Part shown: positions 1-9,042 of the stretch, one piece after another
Layout of the letters: each line of letters starts with the position of its first letter
Numbering within the stretch: the stretch's first letter is position 1
Assembly (NCBI GenBank): GCA_004151065.3
Contig: NWUY0303907443.1
Location: forward strand, 1 to 11,835
Source: Larix sibirica
Taxonomy: Eukaryota; Streptophyta; Pinopsida; Pinales; Pinaceae
Length of the DNA stretch: 11,835 nt
Direction of reading: 5' to 3'
Made by a program: the position numbers and the translations under genes
The notes under the pieces: model-generated
Told to the model about the DNA's origin: nothing
Seen by the model: only the letters and a program-made list of their open reading frames with translations
The model's database searches: none

Positions 1-1
1 A

Positions 2-1339
2 ATTGTTTGGGGCTTTGAAAATAGTGCTATTTTGAATTTAAAGTAGAGGACTATGTCCTTTGAATCAGAAGCAACACATGTGATTTCTACCTTGGATCCT
101 AAGGAAGGAGAAATATATTTGAAGCTAGTAAGGGATGGTATGGAAAATGATGAAATAGAAAACATTTAAAATACTACGGGATGGAAGGATGATTATGTAA
201 ACACCCCAACCAATGGAGAAACCAGTTGGGGAAGTATTTGTTCATTTGATACAAATTCAGAAGAATCTATGGAGAGATGGAAACATATATTATATGAATT
301 ACCATGTTGAATATGTGCAAGGGTTGTTAAATCCATGCATTGCGTAGGAACAAAACTTTGTGATCCTCCACAGTTTGATGGAATTGGAGTAGTGGAGGAA
401 TTTATAAAGCAAATGGAAGAAAACATGCTAGAACTAGTAAGAATTCAAGAAATGGATGTGGTGTTAAAAGGGATGACTATGCAATTGTGAGAAACTCACA
501 AGAAAAACCTTGATAGATGGGAGAATATAGTTCATAATATTTGTATTAGATTTCATCTAGTAGTTGAAAAGGAATTGAGAAACCGATACAAAGGAACTCA
601 GGATCCAAAAGAACACTTGTAGTTTTGTGAGAAGCGGTGGATGGAGATAAATGTTCTAGTGGATCAGTGGATTCACAGGTTTATTCACACATTGTATACA
701 TTACCATGGAGCTGGTATATTCAAGGGTAAATAAGGAGGCAGGAAATTAATTGGAAAGGAATGGGAGATAAATTTTGTGAAACATTCAATTTCAAGTAAT
801 ACAGTGTTGAAGTATAATTTGTGCAGGATAAAGAATTTGATTTTTTCATAAAATTCCCAAATATTGCACACAAAAAATCCCCAAATGTAATTTTTGCGAC
901 ACACAGAAAGATGCTACAGCTTAATCAACTCGTTCATTCTCGGAATATTCGTGAAGAGGGACATGAATAAGAGGAGTATACTAATATAACAAACATTAAA
1001 GACACTGAAGGGGAATGTGCAGTACATGATAGATGTACAAATAATGTTGTGCTAGAGTATTCACAACCACTTAAAACAAAGAAATATAATATTTGTACAG
1101 AAGAACATAATAAGATGGCTATAATTGGATATTATTGAGACAAAGAGATAGCAACATAGGTGGTGGACCTATTAAAAGAATATGAAGATCTATTTCCTAG
1201 ATTTTTTTCTAAAATGAATGGCATTAGTACTGATATCTTTATCTAGATGAAAGTACACTCTCGAATCTACTTAAGATGATATGACCAATTAATCTCTCGA
1301 GAGCTAAGGAGATTAAAAGAAAATGGAGCGAAGGCTTAA
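2..1339 (+). pseudogene. Ty3/gypsy gag to pre-RT polyprotein fragment (element 1), 5' and 3' truncated
   Basis: One frame reads through the whole segment and gives protein-like sequence broken only by point stops, at 44, 167, 308, 488, 620, 728, 797, 815, 968, 1136, 1157, 1244, 1277 and 1337. From about 359 it reads CDPPQFDG, a long helical stretch, then WIHRFIHTL (668-694) and a second Trp block ending FCETFNF (to 793), the style of a retrotransposon gag domain. At 1115-1230 it reads IGYY followed by DLLKEYEDLFPRFF (from about 1166), the linker that normally sits just before the reverse transcriptase of Ty3/gypsy elements. Only about 105 codons separate the two parts, with no CCHC zinc knuckle and no D-S/T-G protease motif visible. 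Resemblance fades after about 1250 and no RT follows. In a live element gag would build the particle; this copy is dead. Family assignment rests on recalled family style, not on a search. Confidence 0.68.
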
Positions 1340-2187
1340 AAGTGACCAACATCCAGTTACCTAGGGGCTAGCAAAGAGCGCTTAAGCACTAAAGTTGTTG
1401 ATTCGTTATATCAAGGGAGATATGACAACCCAGGGATTAGGTGCTCCCATAAAGAACAGGATGTTTAATGCATGGAGACGCACCTGCAAGTTTGGAAAAG
1501 CATGGCATAGATCAACGACTAAGATCTAAAATGCGTCGATAAGCTGTAACCTCCCCCAAAAGGACATATGTGCGTGTTGTCCTCAATACCACTAAGGAGA
1601 CATTCTCATTGTTGTTTGAACATGTCTCATGTTGTCCTCAATACCACTAAGGATACATTCTCATTGTTGTTTGACCATGCCTCGTTGAGCATAGTTTTTG
1701 TTTAGCACTCATCATCGGCGTGTTACAACCCTAGGAAACCAAAAGTGGTATATACCTGCAGCCACAACTAAAGTACTTTACACATCATCATCCTAAAAGC
1801 TAATCCTTCCTCCATCGTCCATCTATCAAAGTGGGTCTCAACGTCTCCTCCTCACACCTCAGCCTCAAATCCAACATGGAAAAGTTATGCCTCCCCAAAT
1901 GGATAAAAGGATATTTACGTTATTTTAAAATATATTTTCCTCATCAAAACTCAAACATGCCCCCAACAGACCCAATGCCCTAGTTCAACTAGCTGCACGA
2001 ATCCTACTAGTCGATGTCAGTGTCTTAGAGTTCCAACTCAACCATCATTCATTAGCTAGGTATTTCTTATTAACTGTAATCCAGTACTTTTGTCGAAACC
2101 TTTCTCCTGTTACTTAATAAGAAAAGCCCTAATTTTTGTAAAATTTACCCTAACATTCTCTAAAATTACCAAATAATTTTACTTGAG
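1340..2187. other. Non-coding stretch between elements 1 and 2
   Basis: No convincing coding frame was found on either strand. The first 400 bases are visibly richer in CpG (for example around 1493, 1523-1534, 1570 and 1710) than the flanking element relics, suggesting a different or younger origin. A 55-bp tandem duplication lies inside at 1575-1684. The last part (about 1790-2180) is C/T/A-rich with few G, like a 5' untranslated leader of the coding relic that begins at 2188. No clear LTR boundary, primer binding site or target duplication was recognised. Confidence 0.5.
1575..1684. repeat. 55-bp direct tandem duplication, two copies
   Basis: Copy 1 is 1575-1629 and copy 2 is 1630-1684. 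Both begin TGTTGTCCTCAATACCACTA and align without gaps; they differ at four positions (93% identical). The bases just outside do not continue the repeat, so it is a simple two-copy tandem duplication. Confidence 0.9.
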
Positions 2188-5100
2188 ATGGATCTGAAAC
2201 CCAAGTTCAAGATTTTGAAATCCTGTTTGTTAGGGGAAGAACATGTGTATGATCATGAATTGGATGTTTTAGACACCATCATCACCAATTCGGATTTGAA
2301 CAAAACCATTAAGGAATCCAAAACCCTATCTTTTTCTAACCAAGACAACCTTAATCTATGGAATTCAAACTTTGCCTTGACCACTTGCCCTAAATCTATG
2401 GTATTCCCTAAATTTGCAACCTAGTGCTTGAAGCACTATTCCCCTACCAAGCGAGAAATCCTTTCCTCAGATATGTCAAAAAAAAAATGTTATGTCAATC
2501 CATATGCACTCAGGCAGATGTTCTGCATTCTTGAGTCATTATCCCCCTATTTCAAAGTATTGGGTTGTATGAGCATCACCAATTTTTGTCCAAACACTTG
2601 GAGCCAGATATGGCCATACCCACCACACTACCTCCTTATGATACCATGGTCTTTTATGAAATTCCAAGAAATCCATTTCCTTTATCTATAAAATTGTGTG
2701 CCTGGAAGATAATAAGTTAGTAGATGAAGTAATCCTAGGGATTTTTCTAAAGTTAACCACTAAATATGGTAGAAAGTCTCCCCATTTTGACCTTTGTAGT
2801 CACCTAACAGAACTGATCCATGAGCAATTGGAGGAATTCCCTGCCATTTAATACTTTAGATTTCCATATTACATTTTCTTCATGTTTTTCTACTAGAATT
2901 TGAGAACTTTAAGCATCTAGGCCTAAGGACTACTGATGAGAAGGGAACACAAATTATAGTGTATGAATGGACTGACCTAGTCCTTGGAAGAGCTGAAAAC
3001 TCTAATTTATCATATTTCCAGATAAGGTTATGAGCATTGTGTATAGTTTGATTTTTGGAAACTCACCCCCAAGGATGCTTCCAGAAAACACAAAGCATTT
3101 ATAGTTCACCTCATAGATTGAAACAGGAGATTGGTTCCTTTATGAGTACCACATAGTCATCAAGGTTTATGTCTTTGAGGAGGATCCATACAAACGGCGT
3201 GCTTTTCTAACCCCAAGAATCTTTTCCATGGAGTATGTGAGACAAATATTTTCCTTAGATGAACTGCATTACAAGCATTTCATGAATCATAGATCATTTC
3301 GGCTACAAAATGAAGTGGGTCCTCTGATCAAAAGAGGACGGAATACCTCTTAATATGTAGGGGAATATTTAAGTCAACTCAATATTGAGAAAGATGTGAA
3401 AGCAAAATATGACCCACACCAAAATATCTCAAAACAAAGGCTAGAAAATACAAAGACAACATATATATGTGAAGCCAGACCAATCTAGGAAAAAATAGCT
3501 AATAAAGAGACTTGGGAAGAGGTTCAAGAGGCTTTGAAAATATTTGGAGAGCAAGAAAGACAATAACATTTGATTGCACAGAAAAGGAACGCTGGAGAAT
3601 TTCAATAGATGGACATTGATAAAGTTGAGAAGTGCCCAGAACCTAAGAGGGTTACAAAAGAAACTGAAGTAGATGAGCAGGCATTGGTAGAGGTTCTAGA
3701 TTCAGTTTAAATTCCTAGAGAAATCACTGAACTGACAGAAAAACCATAGATCCAAAGAATACCTCCCATTCGATACACTAGCTATCCCTCTATAGATTTC
3801 ACATCTCCCCAAAAGATATAGGGATCATCATCAAGAGAACTACTACCTATGAAAAGAGACCTCCAATTTGGTTACAGGAATATTAGAGAAAAGGGATTGA
3901 AAATGGTGAAGGATATGAGACAAGAAATCCAAAATCTAGGGAGATGATTAATAACACTTGCTAATCATCAACAAGACACATTTTTGTTTTATGTTCTTGA
4001 TCCCAAAGTACCCAAACCAATCAAGTTGAGTGATTGGAGGGATAAGGAACACATTGTTAACTTCATGTAATTTAGTAAGATGGATAAATTGGACTTCTAC
4101 AAGAAGAACAATGACATGATATGCACAGAGATAGTTAAGTCAGAAAAAGAGGATAGAAATATCAGATTGGCCCTAGAGAAGTTTGAGAAGCTATACATGA
4201 TGGAGAAGTGAACTAGGACAAAGAAAATCATAATAACTTCACTAGAGGAAACGTTGGTAGCATTGGGAACTGATCCAAAAGATGGATATAAAATCAAATC
4301 AATTATTGAGAAGAACGATAATGAGATAGCGACTTTGAGGAATAAATTGAAAATTCCCACAACAGAACCAGCCCACACTAAGAAGCCAAAGCAAGTGTAG
4401 GAAGAGAAGGAGAAAATTCATGATACCATGATAGAATATGAGAAGTTAGGCGATGAGAGAAGAAAAAATATCGATGATTTGCATTGGTAGATAGCCAATA
4501 TGAAGTTAGAAAGAAGTACAATATCCACTGGAGGAGATACTGAAACATTGAATCCTACAATTCCGACAGAAATTTAGACGACACTAATAGGTGTAACAGA
4601 AGTAGCAGAGAGACATCCTACAACAATAGATGAAAACCAAATTATCCCTCCATAATCCATAAATATAGATTCTATGGAGGAAGACCAAGAAAATGTGAGG
4701 TAAAGTCCTCAACCCATTCAAGAGAACAATGACCTAGGTGGCAAGCCCAGAGAGGCTGAAAAAGAGATTGAGACAAAAGATAGAAGAATCCTAGAACAAG
4801 AGAATTAAGTTAGAAAGAAGGAGGATGATATAATAGACCTAGAGAAATAAATAGGAGAATTAAAAATGTAGATAACCTCATTACAAATGAATGTCCCAGA
4901 ACCCTTGGAAGGGTAAGTTGAAGGAGAGCAAGCAGTGGAAATACTCAAGAATTATTTTCAAATCTAGATGGGATTAAAGAGTATTGCTAAGAGATTGGGA
5001 CCAATATCTTATGAGAAAACAACAAATATAGGATATATTTGGAATCTATGAAATCTCACAAAGACCGATTGGGGAAGGAGTTCTAGATGGTTATACAGTA

Positions 5101-5398
5101 TCAAAAGCATTTGTTTCCATCTAGGACATCAATAGGACAACCTTCAGGTCAATATTCAAGCCAACAATCTGGTCAAGTAGCAAGTCAACCATCAATATAG
5201 GTACTAGAGCAATTTGCAAATCAACCACCACAAATTTATTTCATGCCACCTTCAAGACCAGCCAATGTACAAATGATGTACCAAATGAATAAGGCTTGTA
5301 TTCCTTAATTAAGGCCAATGGGGAAGCCTCCTAGCCAACCAAATATCTACATGAGAGGAAAAAAGAAGACTCCTAGTAGGAGGAATTAAAAATGCTAA
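2188..5398 (+). pseudogene. Decayed gene for a large, unrecognised repeat-borne protein (element 2)
   Basis: About 1,070 codons can be followed. Frame 1 runs 2188 to about 2672 (stop at 2422), there are quick slips through frame 3 to frame 2 near 2673 and 2690, a change to frame 1 near 2896, to frame 3 near 3021, and to frame 2 near 5040. The 3021-5040 stretch is one uninterrupted frame with about 22 stops and no indel. The N-terminal part has conserved-looking blocks: NPYALRQMFCILESLSPYFK, TWSQIWPYPPHYLL and PWSFMKFQEI, then KYGRKSPHFDLCSHL and later EWTDLVLG. About 4080-4900 encodes a Lys/Glu-rich, probably coiled-coil region. About 5080-5390 encodes a Gln/Ser/Pro-rich segment (GQPSGQYSSQQSGQ) ending in a basic tail (RGKKKTPSRR). 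I do not recognise a named domain. A gag-like or accessory protein of a plant retroelement is possible, because it sits among such elements and decays like them. The start at 2188 is the first ATG of the readable frame; the ATG at about 2474 is an alternative. Confidence 0.6.
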
Positions 5399-6290
5399 GT
5401 TCAACAAAGAATGCTAAAGAAGACAAATGTAAAATTCAAATTTGTTAAAAGTAAATCAAATTTTTTTACAATTCTATTAGAATGTAAAAAACCAAATTTA
5501 GTTACATAGAGACTCTATATAAAGTAACTTGTATTCATTCTAAATGGATGGCAATTTTAGGAAGAGAGGATCTCTATCTAGTTTTGTAGAGTCGAAAGTC
5601 ATAATTGTCCCTTGTAATTTGGCTTTGTATGAGATTAAAGGTAAAAAACTGTTATAGAGATGTGTTTCCTCTATTGAGTAAATCCATTGTTACTTCATCT
5701 ATGTTTGTATGCAAAGATTCATGAGATTAATATAAGCTTGATGCAACAGTTTTGATCCCGTTATGGTGTCAATGATGCTTGTGATGGTTGAAAATCAATG
5801 TTTAAATCAGAGATTCTTAAATTGTTTCTTCCTTTGTTATTTCCTTTAAATATTTTATGTTTGTTCAGAGCTACAAGGAATGTCATGTACGCGTTATACA
5901 CATAAATATCTTGTTTCATTTCCTTTATTCCTCTTGTTTTACCTCCCAGCTATGTAAGATTTGTTGAATTCATCATTATGAGGCTCAGTACATTCATATT
6001 AGCTTGGATTCATGAAATTTGTCCCTGTAGTCACTTCTTGAATAACCCTAGAATTTCATCTGTTAAATTTGCTTGCATCCTTTCCTATATTCTGTGATAT
6101 GCTGTAAATTTCCTCTACAATTGTGTCTTTACATTTGTAAAAGTTGTCCATAACTTTTATCCTTAAAGAAATCTCAAGAATAGATTCCAAATACATTTTA
6201 TACCAGATGTACCTCTAATATATTTAAAATTTGAGCTTCTATCTTGCTTAGGTGTACACTATTTCAACCTAGTCTACCTCTAGGACTAAC
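5399..6290 (+). repeat. Non-coding stretch, possible degenerate 5' LTR of element 3 (about 5443-6290)
   Basis: No coding frame is supported here. The segment 5443-6290 starts TGTTA and ends TAACA, a short terminal inverted repeat of the TG...CA kind seen on LTRs. It ends 8 bases before a candidate primer binding site, contains a TATA-like box near its start, and lies directly upstream of a gag relic. At 848 bp its length is acceptable for a plant LTR. The second LTR is not in the window, so the boundaries cannot be tested by comparison. The very early position of the TATA box would leave a short U3 and counts somewhat against these exact borders. Confidence 0.25.
5514..5524 (+). promoter_or_regulatory. 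TATA-box-like site
   Basis: The sequence TCTATATAAAG is a good match to the plant TATA consensus. It lies between the end of the element 2 coding relic and the putative leader of element 3, where an LTR promoter would be expected. In AT-rich DNA such a match can also arise by chance. Confidence 0.3.
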
Positions 6291-6298
6291 ATGAAAAA

Positions 6299-6316
6299 TG
6301 GCGTCCATACTAGGGA
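6299..6316 (+). other. Candidate primer binding site (tRNA-Asp type)
   Basis: TGGCGTCCATACTAGGGA matches 12 of 18 positions, without gaps, to TGGCGCCGTTGCCGGGGA, the complement of the 3' end of plant tRNA-Asp recalled as the site used by Tat/Athila-type Ty3/gypsy elements. Four of the six mismatches are C-to-T or G-to-A transitions, in keeping with the decay seen elsewhere. It lies 8 bases after a TAACA end and about 250 bases before the gag frame. Confidence 0.35.
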
Positions 6317-6564
6317 TGCGAGTGAAAGAAATATTTCCCCTACTACAAAATTGAAGACAGTCTGAGCTATACGTGGTGAATTAGATCATATACCTTTGGT
6401 TGAATCTCCCCTACTGACTCCATTGGATAAAGTTGGATGCTGGTAAAAGACATACAAGATCAAATCCTTAATCAAAGGAGTTATGGAGCCTGCCAGATTC
6501 TTGAAATCACTAGAGGAATATCCGTGCATATAAAGGGAGATGTATTCCTCTTTTTAATTCAAAT
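6317..6564 (+). other. Leader or degenerate N-terminal extension before gag of element 3
   Basis: This short region links the candidate primer binding site to the gag frame. Frame 3 from 6291 is fairly open (stops near 6354, 6447, 6531 and 6558) and gives partly protein-like sequence such as ELDHIPLVESPLLTPLDK, so a decayed upstream coding segment that slips into frame 1 near 6560 is possible. An untranslated leader is equally likely. Confidence 0.3.
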
Positions 6565-8088
6565 ATGATATCTCCTGCAGTAGATAATCAATAAATACTC
6601 AGGGATTTAAATAATTATGAAAATATGCATAATATTCCTGAAACTCCTTTAAATCCATATTCCGAACCTCAGTTCACTTCTCCATAATCATATTCTAATA
6701 CATATAGATCTGATCAATCATTTGCTCAACCCAAAAGAAGGTCACTCACACCTCAAGCTCATAACAGTATCCTAGAACATTTAAATATGGTTGGAAGAGG
6801 ACAAGGAGGTCCACCCCCTGTTGTAAATCCGTGGATAGATAATAGATTTGTCCCTTTGAATCTGCCAAACAATATTCAGGACATGCTTGAGAAATATCTT
6901 GATATTTTACCTACGTTTGATGGAGAAAAGGATATTACAGCTAAGGATCATATTTCTAAGTTCCAAGATTTTACAAATAATCTTCTCATTGAAGAAGATG
7001 ATGTATATCTGATACTTTTTGTGCAATCTTTAGAAGGTGAAGTTAGGAAATGGTTTAGATCCTTGCCTACTAATTCTTGAAATTCTTGGCCTCCTGTGGA
7101 GCAGGGATTCATGAGACAATGGGGTGAAAAAATTGATAACATATACTACTTAACTGAGTTTTCAACTTTAAAAAGGAAAAATGGAGAAAATGTAAATGAA
7201 TTCAATAAGAGGTTTAACAACATTTATAATAAAATTCCTCAAGATATTAAACCTTCACAAGCTGCTGCCAAAGTTACATATGCAGGGGCTTATGAATCCG
7301 AATTTTCCATGATTCTTAGAGAAAGGAGATCCATTACTAGATTGAATATGAAAGATGATGATATTGATGTAGAAGGTAACATGACAACCTCGAGCAAGTT
7401 GAAACACAAACAAGATGTTGACAAGATAAAGCCTAAATATGAGGTTGGTACATCAGACAAAAATAGGGAAAGTCTAGATGAAAAAATCGAGGAGAGGTCA
7501 AAGATATTGAGAGGATTGTCAAACAAACTCACTAGACTTGAGGTAGATGGAAATAATCAGTACATAAACCCTTAAGGTATGGGACAAAGAAACCCTAATC
7601 AGTATAGGAGGCCTTTTAATCCTCAAATCCTAAATAGAGACTGGAGGAATGAAGATCCTCCCATACAACCACCAGTGAGGAAAAATGATGCAGAGCATGT
7701 GGTGGATGTACCTCCTGATGAAGAATATGTTGATCCTCTTGAATAAATCCTTTGGGTAAATGATGATGATGAGATAATACATTTAACTCAAGATGAGTAT
7801 GAAGGATGAATGCAGGATGATATGTGTCAAAATGAGCCAGAAGCTCAAAAGAGGTGTCTTCTAAGGCCTATAAACTCTTCAGGAAATCAACCTAAAATAT
7901 ACGCCTCTAATAAAATGGCCAAATGTAAAAATAATACCAAATTTGTTGATGATCCCTCCCCTATTCAAAATCCTTTTGCTGATAATTAAGTGAAACTTAA
8001 TACCTCATCTTCTGAAGGAGTAAAGATTACGCCTCCTCCTATCCATAAGAAAGTTGTTTTAATCCCCCTTGAAATGAAAGATGTAGAC
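6565..8088 (+). pseudogene. gag: gag of element 3, upstream part
   Basis: Frame 1 is continuous for 508 codons, with stops at 6592, 6685, 7078, 7573, 7744, 7807 and 7987 and no frameshift. After a Pro/Ser/Gln-rich N-terminal part and a GRGQGGPPP stretch (about 6790) comes a gag core: an FDGEKD segment, VRKWFRSLP (Trp codon 7051), a second Trp at 7087 and EFNKRFNNIYNKIP (about 7198), the usual retrotransposon gag arrangement. The region after 7290 is Lys/Glu-rich and charged; after 7576 it becomes Asn/Pro/Arg-rich and then acidic (PPDEEYVDPLE). No CCHC zinc knuckle is visible. The product would be the structural particle protein. The ATG at 6565 is chosen as the first in the continuous frame. 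Coding sense stops abruptly at the TAGAC repeat and resumes in the same frame at 9040. Confidence 0.75.
8084..8088. repeat. Left target-site duplication TAGAC
   Basis: TAGAC here is repeated exactly at 9038-9042. The last three bases form the in-frame GAC codon of gag on both sides. Confidence 0.65.
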
Positions 8089-8742
8089 TGTTTCTAGTGC
8101 TTTCACACTCCAACAAGTGAAAATGGGTGATCTACTGGCTTGAGGAAGCCAAGGTAGAGAGCACACAAGAGAATATCTCTTGCGGCTTTGTGTGTGAAAA
8201 ATGTCCGGTAAATAAAAGTAAAAATAAGTAAAATCTAGATTGAACTATGCATGCAAATATAAAATAAGCAACAATATGTATGTGCCGTAAATAAAGAGGG
8301 AAACTCAAAATGCGAACATCAATTTGTAAATGTACACACAGTAATAGTGAATAGTAACAAGTAACTATTTAATTCAAAATAACATTTGCCACAATGGAAT
8401 CCAAACCACATACATAATATTTCTTTCATGCACAAAGGTAAAAGAATTGATTTCTTTGTATTTCCAAAGAATAATATTTAGAATAGTTTCATATTACCTC
8501 AATGGGAAAAGGGTCCATGAGTCCACTTGAATTTTTTCCATCTCTCTGGTTCTCCGAACAACTCTTCTCCAACAAACCACCACAGGGGATGAATGGGAAA
8601 ATATCAACTGGATAGGAGTGAAGGGAACTAAGAGGTGTTCAACCTTCACACAGGAGAATTTGCAGAGGGTAGCTTCAAAGGGATGGAGGTTTGCAAAAAT
8701 GATTCGCATATATCAAATGAGGGTGAAAATGAAAAGTGTGTC

Positions 8743-8764
8743 TTAGGGTTTTGGAAAACCCTAA
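8743..8764. repeat. Perfect 10-bp inverted repeat containing TTAGGG/CCCTAA
   Basis: The arms TTAGGGTTTT (8743-8752) and AAAACCCTAA (8755-8764) are perfect reverse complements separated by GG. Each arm resembles a plant telobox (AAACCCTAA). Confidence 0.85.
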
Positions 8765-8869
8765 ACCATGGTGGTTTCTTTTCCTTTACTACCAGTAAAA
8801 TTCAAATATGGGTGTGAGTTTGGACTTTGTGCGGACATCCTCCACTTTTGGTGGACTTCCCTATTTTTG

Positions 8870-8899
8870 AGGAAACCCCTATTTTGGTGGAGGTTTCCT
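8870..8899. repeat. Small hairpin, 8-bp arms
   Basis: AGGAAACC (8870-8877) pairs with GGTTTCCT (8892-8899) around a 14-base loop. A second short hairpin, TCCAC (8841-8845) with GTGGA (8851-8855), lies just upstream. Both are inside the 949-bp insertion. Confidence 0.6.
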
Positions 8900-9037
8900 A
8901 TTTTTTGGGGAGCTTGTCCAAAGTGGGTTTTAGGACTTAGGATATCATAAATTTTGGGGTTTTTCATTAATTTTTATGTTGTAAACATAGGAACAGGGTA
9001 TGTATGATGATGCATGGTCATTTTTTTGGTGTTAAAA

Positions 9038-9042
9038 TAGAC
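9038..9042. repeat. Right target-site duplication TAGAC
   Basis: Exact copy of 8084-8088 at the right edge of the insertion. The gag frame resumes with GAC at 9040-9042. Confidence 0.65.

Larger units (their letters stand above)
8089..9037. mobile_element. 949-bp insertion of unknown class in the gag/protease region of element 3
   Basis: Frame-1 gag sequence stops at 8088 and resumes at 9043 in the same frame, with the 5-bp repeat TAGAC at both edges. A 5-bp duplication and a TG start (TGTTTCTAGTGC) are typical of LTR-retrotransposon integration, so a solo LTR is the leading idea. However, the other end (GGTGTTAAAA) lacks the usual CA, and no long terminal inverted repeat was found. The segment has no convincing gene on either strand. 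It contains an AT-rich left half, a telomere-motif palindrome at 8743-8764 and a cluster of small GC-richer hairpins at about 8840-8900. It must have inserted after element 3. Confidence 0.65.

Noticed and set aside
2188-2424. A stand-alone 78-codon gene
   Set aside because: The same frame continues beyond the stop at 2422 with protein-like sequence to about 2672, so this is only the first part of the larger relic.
2478-2487. Run of ten A as a poly-A tail of a non-LTR element
   Set aside because: The run lies inside the coding reading, where it encodes a Lys triplet (SKKK) and is followed by conserved-looking blocks in the same frame.
4097-4378. 93-codon open frame on the minus strand
   Set aside because: It is the shadow of the Lys/Glu-rich plus-strand reading: the complement gives a hydrophobic Phe/Leu/Ser-rich product, a common artefact.
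8494-8709. 71-codon open frame on the minus strand inside the insertion
   Set aside because: No recognisable motif, no conserved-looking composition, and a length that can occur by chance. It lies in an element that shows no other coding sense.
8083-9040. The insertion as a spliceosomal intron (GT at 8083, AG at 9040)
   Set aside because: Joining at those bases breaks the gag frame, whereas removing the insert plus one TAGAC copy keeps it exactly.
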